Assembly (NCBI GenBank): GCA_047605605.1
Contig: JASGFG010000027.1
Coordinates: 1 to 41,930, forward strand
Reading direction: 5' to 3'
Length of the DNA stretch: 41,930 nucleotides
Source: JAATGA01 sp047605605
GTDB lineage: Bacteria > Pseudomonadota > Alphaproteobacteria > Rhodobacterales > Rhodobacteraceae
In this document: positions 1 through 7,492 of the stretch, in pieces
Layout of the letters: each line of letters begins with the position of its first letter
How positions within the stretch are numbered: the first letter of the stretch is position 1
Position numbers and translations under genes: made by a program
Notes under the pieces: model-generated
The model's database searches: none
Seen by the model: the letters and a program-made list of their open reading frames with translations, nothing else
Told to the model about the DNA's origin: nothing

Positions 1-390
1 GGCGCGGGCGCCTCGATCCAGCTCAGGCGCAATGATGGCGCCAAGCGCCCCGATATCCAGATCGTGCCCGTCGCCCTGCGCGAAGGGCAGCGCACCCGCG
101 CCACCCCCCGGATGCCGGACGGCGACCGCATCGGCGCGGGCCACATGCGCGTCTGGTGGGACGGCCGCAACCGCATCTTCGAGGGCAGCATCGTGATCGC
201 GGCGGATATAGCCGAGGATCAAATCGATTCCGTCGTGCTGGAAGAGGTGTTCCAGGCGCTAGGCTTTCTTTACGACGTCAAGGATCCGCATTACGAAGGA
301 CGCTCGATCCTGGCGCAGGACAGCAGCACCACCGTGCGGCTACAAGGTCAGGACCGGATGCTTCTTCTGCGCAGCTATCCGCCCCTGTGA
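1..390 (+). CDS. DUF2927 domain protein, 3' part only
   Basis: The frame is open from base 1 and ends in TGA at 388-390, so 129 C-terminal residues are visible and the start lies outside the window. The tail (EEVFQALGFLYDVKDP, then ILAQDSSTTVRLQGQDRMLLL) resembles the conserved end of DUF2927 proteins, which Rhodobacteraceae often carry next to apt. The function of the family is not established; members are usually exported, but the N-terminus cannot be checked here. The stop lies four bases before the apt start, and the apt ribosome binding site overlaps the stop, so the two genes are probably cotranscribed and perhaps translationally coupled. Confidence 0.8.
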   Translation, partial: GAGASIQLRRNDGAKRPDIQIVPVALREGQRTRATPRMPDGDRIGAGHMRVWWDGRNRIFEGSIVIAADIAEDQIDSVVLEEVFQALGFLYDVKDPHYEGRSILAQDSSTTVRLQGQDRMLLLRSYPPL

Positions 391-394
391 GGAC

Positions 395-928
395 ATGGCA
401 AAGACCGTAAGGGATTATATCCGCACCATCGTCGATTTCCCGCATGAAGGAATCCTGTTCCGCGATGTGACGACGCTGTTCGCCGATCCGCGCGGGTTCC
501 GCATGGCGGTGGACCAGTTGCTGGTCCCCTATGCCGGGATGCGCATCGACAAGGTGGCGGGGCTGGAGGCGCGGGGCTTCATCCTGGGGGGCGCTGTGGC
601 GCATCAGCTTTCCACCGGCTTTGTCCCGATCCGCAAGAAGGGCAAGCTGCCGGGCCAAACGATCAGCCAGTCCTACAAGCTGGAATATGGCGAAGCGGTG
701 GTCGAGATGCATGACGACGCCATGCAGCCGGGTGAAAAGGTGCTGCTGGTCGACGACCTGCTGGCCACGGGCGGCACGGCCGAGGCGGGCATCCGGCTGA
801 TCGAACGGCTGGGCGCGCAGGTGGTCGGCTGTGCCTTTGTGGTCGACCTGCCGGAACTGGGCGGCCGGAAAAAGCTGGAAGGGATGGGGATGGAAGTCCA
901 CGCCCTGTGCGCCTTTGACGGGTTGTAA
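395..928 (+). CDS. apt: Adenine phosphoribosyltransferase
   Basis: This cytoplasmic purine-salvage enzyme makes AMP and pyrophosphate from adenine and PRPP. The 177-residue length is normal for the family. The PRPP-binding loop VLLVDDLLATGGTA lies at about residues 115-128, and the N-terminal FPHEGILFRDVTTL and GLEARGFILG segments are typical of Apt. The ATG at 395 follows GTGAGGA, which overlaps the stop of the DUF2927 gene, so this start is well supported. A GC-rich hairpin with a short T run follows the stop. The next gene is convergent. Confidence 0.97.
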   Translation: MAKTVRDYIRTIVDFPHEGILFRDVTTLFADPRGFRMAVDQLLVPYAGMRIDKVAGLEARGFILGGAVAHQLSTGFVPIRKKGKLPGQTISQSYKLEYGEAVVEMHDDAMQPGEKVLLVDDLLATGGTAEAGIRLIERLGAQVVGCAFVVDLPELGGRKKLEGMGMEVHALCAFDGL

Positions 929-935
929 GGCGGCA

Positions 936-961
936 CGGGCCTGAAGGCCCGCACGGCTTTT
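936..961 (+). terminator. Possible terminator after apt
   Basis: CGGGCC (936-941) pairs with GGCCCG (946-951) around a TGAA loop, and a TTTT run follows at 958-961 after a short spacer. A second hairpin without a T run, GCGCGGCC/GGCCGCGC, sits at 971-989. The position just after the apt stop fits termination, but the spacer makes it a weak intrinsic terminator. Confidence 0.4.
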
Positions 962-1008
962 GCCCCGCCCGCGCGGCCAGGGGCCGCGCAGGCTCAACGC
1001 TGCCTCCG

Positions 1009-1035
1009 GCGGGGATATTTTCGCGAAGAGGATGA
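1009..1035 (+). repeat. Intergenic GATATTTTCGCGAAGAGG element, copy C
   Basis: This is a short copy of the element also seen at 4761-4839 and 7393-7472. The core GGGGATATTTTCGCGAAGAG is shared almost exactly with those copies, but the two upstream hairpins are missing. It abuts the 3' end of the FAD oxidase gene on the other strand, the same placement as copies A and B. Confidence 0.6.
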
Positions 1036-2439
1036 TCAGGCGATGATCACGCCGGGATTCATGATGCCCCTGGGGTCCAGCGCCTGCTTGATCGCGCGCA
1101 TGGCCGCCAGTTTCGCCGGATCGCCATAGCGGGTGAGGTCGTCGGCCTTCAGCCGCCCGATCCCGTGTTCGGCGCTGACCGAGCCGCCGAGCGAATGCAC
1201 GAGGTCGTGGACAAGACGGGTCAGCGGAGCGGCGTCGTAATCCTTGCGGTTGCGGCCGGGCGCGGGAAACAGGTTGTAATGCAGGTTCCCGTCGCCCAGA
1301 TGCCCGAAGGCGTTGATGCGGATGTCGGCCAGCGCCAGAAGCGCCGGGCGCGCGCGGTCGAGGAAGCCGGGGATTTCCGACAGCGGCAGCGACACGTCAT
1401 GGCTGGCGATGGCGCCGATGTTGCGGTTCGCCTCGGGGATGGTTTCGCGCAACTGCCACAACTCCTTGCGCTGCGCCTGCGAGGCGGCGACGATGCCGTC
1501 GGTCACGAGTTCCAGCTCCATCGCATCGGCGAGGAAGGTTTCCAGCGCCTCTTCCGCCGGACCCGCGGCCTCGGGAAAGCCGATCTCGGTCAGGACCATC
1601 CATTCGGGTAGCGGCGACAGCGGGATGCGCACATCGGGCATGGTTTCGGCGATGAAGTCGAAGCCCTGCCGGTGGATCAGCTCGAACGCCGTCACCGTCT
1701 GGCCGAACCGCGCGCCCGCCCGGGCCAGCAGGTCCAGCGCCGCACGGGGCGACGGCACGGCCAGCAGCGCGGTGGATTCCGAGGTCGGGCGCGGGAACAG
1801 GCGCAGCGCGGCGGCGGTGATCAGGCCAAGGCTGCCTTCGGCCCCGATCAGCAGGTTGCGCAGATCATAGCCGGTATTGTCCTTGCGCAGCCGTTTCAGG
1901 CCGTGGAACACCGATCCGTCGGGCAGCACCGCCTCGATCCCCAGACAGAGGTCGCGGGCATTGCCATAGCGCAGCACGTTCAGCCCGCCGGCATTGGTGG
2001 CCAGATTGCCGCCGATCCGCGCCGTGCCTTCCGCCGCCAGCGACAGCGGGAACAGCCGGTCGATATTCGCCGCCGCTGCCTGCACGTCGGACAGGATCAT
2101 CCCCGCCTCGACCACCAGCACGTTCTCGTCGGCCCAAGCCCCGCGCAGCGCGTGCATCCGTTCCAGCGAGATCACCAGCGGATGCCCCGCGGGCGCGATC
2201 TGGCCGCCGACAAGGCCGGTGCCGCCGCCATAGGGCACGATGCCGACGCCGGCCGCCGCACAGGCGGCGACGATGCGCGCGACCTCCTCCGTCGTGCGCG
2301 GCAGGGCGACCGCCCCGGCGCTGCCGTGCCATTTGCCCCGCGGCTCTTCCAGATAGCGCGGCTCGGGCGGGCGCAGGGTATCGGGGGGCAGGATCGCGGT
2401 CAGGCTGTCCAGAAAGGCGGGATCGGCGGGGTTGGGCAT
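1036..2439 (-). CDS. FAD-linked oxidase, GlcD / D-2-hydroxyacid dehydrogenase type
   Basis: This 467-residue flavoprotein has an N-terminal PCMH-type FAD-binding domain with the diphosphate loop IVPYGGGTGLVGGQ at about residues 65-78. The C-terminal FAD-oxidase domain carries FGHLGDGNLHYN and SAEHGIGRLK and ends NPGVIIA. These features place it with GlcD, D-lactate dehydrogenase and D-2-hydroxyglutarate dehydrogenase, which oxidise a 2-hydroxy acid to a 2-oxo acid. The substrate cannot be decided from sequence; no GlcE or GlcF partner is adjacent, which favours a stand-alone D-2-hydroxyglutarate or D-lactate type. The ATG at 2439 is preceded by GGAGACCGCCG, a good binding site. Confidence 0.9.
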   Translation of the reverse strand: MPNPADPAFLDSLTAILPPDTLRPPEPRYLEEPRGKWHGSAGAVALPRTTEEVARIVAACAAAGVGIVPYGGGTGLVGGQIAPAGHPLVISLERMHALRGAWADENVLVVEAGMILSDVQAAAANIDRLFPLSLAAEGTARIGGNLATNAGGLNVLRYGNARDLCLGIEAVLPDGSVFHGLKRLRKDNTGYDLRNLLIGAEGSLGLITAAALRLFPRPTSESTALLAVPSPRAALDLLARAGARFGQTVTAFELIHRQGFDFIAETMPDVRIPLSPLPEWMVLTEIGFPEAAGPAEEALETFLADAMELELVTDGIVAASQAQRKELWQLRETIPEANRNIGAIASHDVSLPLSEIPGFLDRARPALLALADIRINAFGHLGDGNLHYNLFPAPGRNRKDYDAAPLTRLVHDLVHSLGGSVSAEHGIGRLKADDLTRYGDPAKLAAMRAIKQALDPRGIMNPGVIIA

Positions 2440-2494
2440 CGGCGGTCTCCTTCTCGGGCCCTTGCCTAGCCGATGCGGGGCCGCGGCGGAAGGG

Positions 2495-3334
2495 TCAGGG
2501 TTCCCATGAGGGCGTCAGAACCATGATCGTCGGGCGCGAGGGCAGGCTGTGCAGCGACAGCACCACATCGGGCGTGTCGAGGCGCCGCACCTCGAACTCA
2601 CGCCCCATGTCGGCGAGAAAGGTTTCCAGCGAGGCGCCGGAAAACCAGTGCATCGGCAGCACCACCGAGGATCGCAGGCGGTGGATCACCTGCTCCATCT
2701 CCTCGACCGGCATGGTATAGCCGCCGTCGACCGGCACCATCACCACGTCGAGCCGCCCGATGGAGGCATATTGCAGCGCATCGGGTTGGTGGTGCAGGTG
2801 GCCCAGATGGCCGATGCAGAGGCCCGCCACCTCGAAGATGAAGATCGAATTGCCGTCCTTGCGGATGCCGCCCTGCCAGTCGCGCACATCGGTCGGCACG
2901 TTGCGCACCAGCATCTCGCCCAGGTCGAGGTCGTGAAAGGCGGGCCGGCCGTTATCGGCCCAGCCTTTCAGGACATGGGGGATGTCCGGGTCGGGCGCGT
3001 CGGTCCAATGGGTGCGATGCGCGTTGTTCATCGTCACCACATCGGGGCGTCTGGAAATCGGCCCGAGGAAGCCGGTGAAATCGGTCGCGGCCAGCAGCCC
3101 GCCGGGGGTTTCGAGCGTGAAGGTCGCGTGGTCGATGAATCGGATGCGGACGGTGTCGGCATCGAGCGGCGCACCGAACGTGGCGGGGATCACCCGGTCG
3201 ATGTTGCGGGCCAGCGCGATGCAATGGCTGGGAATACGGTCCGCGCGGTCAGGCACGGGCGGCGTCTGCGCGGGAGCGGCGCAGGGCAGGCACAGCAGGG
3301 CCAGCGTGGCGAGCGGGGGGACGGATCGGATCAT
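2495..3334 (-). CDS. Secreted MBL-fold metallo-hydrolase-like protein
   Basis: The ATG at 3334 was chosen because CGGAGG lies seven bases upstream and a clean signal peptide follows (MIRSVPPLATLALLCLPCAAPAQ); the frame itself is open further upstream. The mature protein resembles the UlaG-like branch of the metallo-beta-lactamase fold: IRFIDHATFTLETPGG, then GHLGHLHH, VMVPVDGGYTMP and a final VLPMHWF. Where canonical members have HxHxDH, this protein reads NNAHRTHWTD, so the metal site is altered or shifted. A periplasmic location is inferred from the signal peptide. The substrate is unknown. It lies 95 bases downstream of the Hsp70-like gene on the same strand and may share its transcript. 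Confidence 0.82.
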   Translation of the reverse strand: MIRSVPPLATLALLCLPCAAPAQTPPVPDRADRIPSHCIALARNIDRVIPATFGAPLDADTVRIRFIDHATFTLETPGGLLAATDFTGFLGPISRRPDVVTMNNAHRTHWTDAPDPDIPHVLKGWADNGRPAFHDLDLGEMLVRNVPTDVRDWQGGIRKDGNSIFIFEVAGLCIGHLGHLHHQPDALQYASIGRLDVVMVPVDGGYTMPVEEMEQVIHRLRSSVVLPMHWFSGASLETFLADMGREFEVRRLDTPDVVLSLHSLPSRPTIMVLTPSWEP

Positions 3335-3429
3335 CGGGCACCTCCGCCCGGAAGGGTGCCATGGCCTGCGGCCCCGGCCCAATCACGGATCGCTGAGCAG
3401 GGCGGGTTTTTCGGCGCGCTGCCCGGATT

Positions 3430-4683
3430 TCAGGCAAACCGGCGGCGGGCGTCCAGCGCAAGGCCGGTGCCGACGCTGCCCAGCATGTCGCCGGTGGCGA
3501 TACGCGCGCCCGGCAGACGGGCCGCCACCATGGCCCGCAAGGCCGGCAGGTGCGAGGACCCCCCGGTCATGAACACCGTGCCGATGCCCTCTGGTCCGAC
3601 ACCGGCCTGCACCAGAACCGCCTGCAACAGCGTGCCGATCCGGTCCAGCGCCGGGGCGATGGCGTCCGACAGCGCCTCGCGCGTCAGCATCGGGTTCGGG
3701 CCGCCCGTCAGGTCGTGCAGCGAGAGGCGCGCGGCGGGGGCATCGGTCAGGGCGATCTTCGCCTCTTCCACCCGCATGGCCAGGGCATGTCCGGCGCGGG
3801 CGTCGACGATGCGGATCAGCCGGTCGATCAGCTCCGGCCGGTCGGCCTCGGCCCGCAGGGCCTTGAGATCGGCGCGGGTGCGGGCGGCATAGACCATGTT
3901 GATCCGGTGCCAGGTCGCAAGGTCGTGGAACAGGTGGCGCGGCATCGTCCCCTGCCCGGCGCGGGTCGTGGCGCCGTAACCGAGCTGCGGCATGACCGCG
4001 GCAAGGCTGAGCAGCCGGTCGAAATCGGTGCCGCCCGCGCGGATGCCGTCATTGGCAAGGATGTCGCCCTGCCGATCCGCGGCACGGGCGCGGTCGGGCG
4101 ACAGGCGCAGGACCGACAGGTCCGACGTGCCGCCGCCGATGTCGAAGACGAGAACCGTCTCCTCGGCCGTCAGGCCCTGTTCATAGTGCAGCGCGGCGGC
4201 GACGGGTTCATACTGGAACTCGACATGGGCAAAGCCCGAGGCGCGTGCGATGACCTCCAGCGCCTGCTGCGCGGCGGCATCGCCCGCGGCATCGCCGTCG
4301 ACGAAGTGCACCGGGCGGCCCAGCACCACCCGGTCGATCCCCGGATGCACCGCATCGAGCTGCGCCTTCAGATGGCGGAAGAACCGGCCCAGAAGGTCGC
4401 GGAACGAGATCATCCGCGCCCCAATCCGCGTGCGTTCGTCGATGAGCGACGACCCCAGCGTGCTTTTCAGCGCGCGGATCAGGCGGCCCTCCTCGCCCTC
4501 GACATAGGCGCGGATGGCGGCGCGGCCAAAGACGGGCGCGGGGGTGTCCTCTTCCCAGAAGATGGCCGAGGGGATGGTGTTGTGCCCGCCCTCGACCGGG
4601 ATCAGCCGAGCGTCCGCATCGGTGGCCAGGCCCAGGGTCGAGTTCGAGGTGCCGAAGTCGATGCCGGCAAAGACGGGGGGCAT
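3430..4683 (-). CDS. Hsp70-family ATPase, YegD-like, without substrate-binding domain
   Basis: The 417-residue protein has the actin/Hsp70 nucleotide-binding motifs in order: GIDFGTSNST at the N-terminus (phosphate 1), VLVFDIGGGTSDLSV near residue 190 (phosphate 2) and VFMTGGSSHLPAL near residue 375 (adenosine). It stops soon after the ATPase domain, so the beta-sandwich substrate-binding domain of DnaK is missing, as in E. coli YegD. An ATP-dependent chaperone or regulatory role is likely, but no partner such as a DnaJ gene lies nearby. The ATG at 4683 begins the conserved MPPVFAGIDFGT; the frame stays open 38 codons upstream without a comparable start. It follows mraY, where many relatives have murD. 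Confidence 0.9.
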   Translation of the reverse strand: MPPVFAGIDFGTSNSTLGLATDADARLIPVEGGHNTIPSAIFWEEDTPAPVFGRAAIRAYVEGEEGRLIRALKSTLGSSLIDERTRIGARMISFRDLLGRFFRHLKAQLDAVHPGIDRVVLGRPVHFVDGDAAGDAAAQQALEVIARASGFAHVEFQYEPVAAALHYEQGLTAEETVLVFDIGGGTSDLSVLRLSPDRARAADRQGDILANDGIRAGGTDFDRLLSLAAVMPQLGYGATTRAGQGTMPRHLFHDLATWHRINMVYAARTRADLKALRAEADRPELIDRLIRIVDARAGHALAMRVEEAKIALTDAPAARLSLHDLTGGPNPMLTREALSDAIAPALDRIGTLLQAVLVQAGVGPEGIGTVFMTGGSSHLPALRAMVAARLPGARIATGDMLGSVGTGLALDARRRFA

Positions 4684-4760
4684 GGCAGCCTCGCGCAAGG
4701 GGGGACGGAAGGCGCGGGCTACGGGCTTTGTCCGGCCGGCGCAAGGGGGCGGACGAGGAA

Positions 4761-4839
4761 AGGGGGGCTGTCTGCCCCCCTCTTGGCCTGCGGCCAATTC
4801 ACCCCCCGAGGATATTTTCGCGAAGAGGATGAAGGCAGG
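4761..4839 (+). repeat. Intergenic two-hairpin element, copy A
   Basis: The element is nearly identical over about 79 bases to 7393-7472. It contains AGGGGGGC-TGTCT-GCCCCCCT (4761-4781), then TTGGCC-TGC-GGCCAA (4783-4797), then GAGGATATTTTCGCGAAGAG. It lies immediately 3' of mraY. Read on the minus strand, the G/C hairpin is followed by TTTCC, so it might act as a weak terminator for the mur operon. Confidence 0.75.
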
Positions 4840-4840
4840 G

Positions 4841-5923
4841 TCAGCGGATCTTGAGCGTCGCCAGCCCGATCAGCGCCAGGATCAGCGAGATGATCCAGAA
4901 GCGGATGACGATCTGCGGCTCGGCCCAGCCCTTTTTCTCGAAATGGTGGTGGATCGGGGCCATCAGGAACACGCGGCGGCCGGTGCGCTTGAAGTAGAGG
5001 ACCTGGATGATCACCGACAGCGCCTCGACCACGAACAGGCCGCCGACGATGGCAAGGACGATCTCGTGCTTGGTGCAGACGGCGATGGCGCCAAGCGCGC
5101 CGCCAAGCGCCAGCGACCCGGTGTCGCCCATGAACACCGCCGCGGGCGGGGCGTTATACCACAGGAACCCCAGCCCGCCGCCGATCAGGGCCGATACGAA
5201 GATCAAGAGTTCCCCTGTGCCCGGCACGAAATGCACGCCCAGATATTCGGTGAAGTCGACGCGGCCGACGGCATAGGCGATGGCGCCCAGCGTGGCGGCG
5301 GCGATCATCACCGGCATGATCGCAAGGCCGTCAAGCCCGTCGGTCAGGTTCACCGCATTGGCCGAGCCGACGATGACCAGCATCCCGAAGGGCACGAAGA
5401 ACCAGCCCAGGTTGACGAGGAAGTTCTTGAAGAACGGCACCGCCAGTTCGTTCGTCAGCCCCGGCGGATGGAACTTGGCCGCCGCATAGGCCGCCAGCGC
5501 CGCGATGACCAGGCCCGAGATGAAGCGCACGCGGGACGAAACGCCCTTGGTGTTCTGTTTCGTCACCTTGGCATAGTCGTCGGCGAAACCGATCAGGCCG
5601 AAGGCCACCGTCACCAGCATGACGATCCAGACATACGGATTGTCCAGCCGCGCCCAGAGCAGGGTCGAAAACAGCAGCGCCGACAGGATCAGCAGGCCGC
5701 CCATGGTCGGCGTGCCCGCCTTGGCGAAATGGGTCTGCGGCCCGTCGGTGCGGATCGGCTGGCCCTTTTTCTGCTTGCGGCGCAACAGGTCGATCAGCGG
5801 GCGGCCGAAGATGAAGCCGAAGATCAGCGCGGTGAAGAAGGCCGCGCCGGCGCGAAAGGTGATATAGCGGAACAGGTTGAAGATGTCGCCGCCATCCGAA
5901 AATTCGGTAAGCAAGTAGAGCAT
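4841..5923 (-). CDS. mraY: Phospho-N-acetylmuramoyl-pentapeptide transferase
   Basis: MraY is the inner-membrane enzyme that transfers phospho-MurNAc-pentapeptide to undecaprenyl phosphate to form lipid I. The 360-residue length and about ten hydrophobic segments fit the family. Diagnostic motifs are TPTMGGLL near residue 72, FADDYAK near residue 114, NLTDGLDGLA near residue 192 and the histidine cluster MAPIHHHFEKKGW near residue 324. Its ATG overlaps the murF stop by one base (TGATG), indicating translational coupling. It is the last recognisable dcw gene in this window; murD, ftsW and murG do not follow. Confidence 0.97.
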   Translation of the reverse strand: MLYLLTEFSDGGDIFNLFRYITFRAGAAFFTALIFGFIFGRPLIDLLRRKQKKGQPIRTDGPQTHFAKAGTPTMGGLLILSALLFSTLLWARLDNPYVWIVMLVTVAFGLIGFADDYAKVTKQNTKGVSSRVRFISGLVIAALAAYAAAKFHPPGLTNELAVPFFKNFLVNLGWFFVPFGMLVIVGSANAVNLTDGLDGLAIMPVMIAAATLGAIAYAVGRVDFTEYLGVHFVPGTGELLIFVSALIGGGLGFLWYNAPPAAVFMGDTGSLALGGALGAIAVCTKHEIVLAIVGGLFVVEALSVIIQVLYFKRTGRRVFLMAPIHHHFEKKGWAEPQIVIRFWIISLILALIGLATLKIR

Positions 5924-7368
5924 CAGTCGTTCCCCTGTTTGATCGGTGCCGCGCCTTGCCCCAATTTGCGCAGGGCGTCAACGACAAGGCTGACCTTGGC
6001 CCCCTTGGACCCCTTGACCAGAACGATGTCGCCCGCGTCGATCAGGTGGCGGGCCCGTCCCGCAAGCTCAGGCGCGGTTTCCACCCATTCGCCGCGCTGC
6101 GCCCGCGGCAGCGCCTGCCACAGCGCCCGCATCCGCGGGCCGACGCAATGAATGGCGGCGATGGCCGGCAGGCCGGGGTGACGGGCGATGGCGGCGTGCA
6201 TGGCGATCTCGTCGGGACCAAGCTCCAGCATGTCGCCCAGAATGGCGATGCGCCGCCCCGCCCCCACCCGGCCCACGCCGTTTTCCGGCCGCGCCGCGAT
6301 CAGCACGTCCAGGCTGGCCGCCAGCGAGGCGGGATTGGCGTTGAACGCGTCGTCGATCAGGTCGAAACCGGTTTCCTCGACCGGGTCCAGCAGGATGCGT
6401 TCGCGCGTGCCGCGCCCCGCAGGCGGCGACCAACGCCCGATGTCGAGCGCGGCCAGCGTCGGGTCGCAGCCAAGCGCCCCGGCCACCGCCAGCGCGCCAA
6501 GCGCGTTCAGCGCAAAGTGCCGCCCCGGCGTCGCCACCTTGAACAGGAAGGGCACGGACCCGTGCGCCGCCTGCACGATGGTGGCATCGTCGGTAATGCG
6601 GGCCGCGGTCATACGGTAATCCGCCGCCTCGACGGTGCCGAACAGCAGCAGCGCCGCGCCGGTCTGGCGCGCCTTTTCCACCAGGATCGGCGTGACCGCC
6701 AGATCGGCGGGCAGCACGGCGGTGCCCCCCGGTTCAAGCCCGTCGAGGATGGCGGCCTTTTCGCGGGCGATGTCCTCGATCGAGGCGAAGGCCTCCAGAT
6801 GGGCGGGGGCGATGGTGGTGATCATCGCCACATGCGGGCGGGTCAGGCGGGCCAGCGGCGCGATCTCGCCGGGGTGGTTCATGCCGATCTCGATCACCGC
6901 ATAGTCGGTGTCGGCCGGCATCCGCGCCAGCGTCAGCGGCACGCCCCAGTGGTTGTTGTAGCTGGCCTCGGCGGCGTGGACGGTGCCCTGCCCGGCCAGG
7001 ACGGTGCGCAGCATTTCCTTGGTCGAGGTCTTGCCGACCGAGCCAGTTATGCCCACGACCCGCGCCTGGCAGCGCGCCCGGCCCGCAGCACCCAGTCGGC
7101 CCAGGGCGGCCAGCACGTCGTCCACGACGAGCAATGGCGCATCGGGCGCAACGCCTGCGGGCCGGTGCGAGACCAGCGCCGCGGCCGCCCCCCTGGCTAG
7201 CGCCTGCGCGACGAAATCATGGCCGTCGCGCACATCCTTCAGCGCGACGAACAGATCGCCGGGCGCGAGGGTGCGGGTGTCGATGGAAACGCCGGTGGCG
7301 GTCCAGTCGGCGGTGTTTTGCCCGCCGGTCGCGGCCGCCGCATCCGATGAGGTCCAGAGCGGGGTCAT
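5923..7368 (-). CDS. murF: UDP-MurNAc-tripeptide--D-Ala-D-Ala ligase
   Basis: MurF adds D-Ala-D-Ala to UDP-MurNAc-tripeptide in the cytoplasm, the last soluble step before MraY. The protein is 481 residues from the ATG at 7368, which begins MTPLWTSSDAAAATGG; the longer open frame upstream runs into the intergenic repeat and is not used. The ATP loop VVGITGSVGKTSTKEML, the AEASYNNHWGVPLTL segment and DDAFNANPASLAASLD are typical of MurF. Its stop overlaps the mraY start. Unlike the other dcw genes here, it is separated from the upstream gene (murE) by a 124-base spacer that contains repeat copy B. Confidence 0.97.
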   Translation of the reverse strand: MTPLWTSSDAAAATGGQNTADWTATGVSIDTRTLAPGDLFVALKDVRDGHDFVAQALARGAAAALVSHRPAGVAPDAPLLVVDDVLAALGRLGAAGRARCQARVVGITGSVGKTSTKEMLRTVLAGQGTVHAAEASYNNHWGVPLTLARMPADTDYAVIEIGMNHPGEIAPLARLTRPHVAMITTIAPAHLEAFASIEDIAREKAAILDGLEPGGTAVLPADLAVTPILVEKARQTGAALLLFGTVEAADYRMTAARITDDATIVQAAHGSVPFLFKVATPGRHFALNALGALAVAGALGCDPTLAALDIGRWSPPAGRGTRERILLDPVEETGFDLIDDAFNANPASLAASLDVLIAARPENGVGRVGAGRRIAILGDMLELGPDEIAMHAAIARHPGLPAIAAIHCVGPRMRALWQALPRAQRGEWVETAPELAGRARHLIDAGDIVLVKGSKGAKVSLVVDALRKLGQGAAPIKQGND

Positions 7369-7392
7369 GCAGCGCCTTTCGTCAGGCGGCGC

Positions 7393-7472
7393 AGGGGGGC
7401 TGTCTGCCCCCCTCTTGGCCATGCGGCCAATTCACCCCCCGAGGATATTTCCGCAAAGAGGATGAAGGCAGG
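7393..7472 (+). repeat. Intergenic two-hairpin element, copy B, between murE and murF
   Basis: The copy matches 4761-4839 with a few changes: TTGGCC-ATGC-GGCCAA has one extra loop base, and the core reads GATATTTCCGCAAAGAG. The first hairpin is AGGGGGGC-TGTCT-GCCCCCCT. It sits inside the dcw operon, where on the transcribed minus strand the hairpin could attenuate or process the mRNA between murE and murF. Confidence 0.75.
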
Positions 7473-7492
7473 GGTGGAAACGGCGATGCCCA

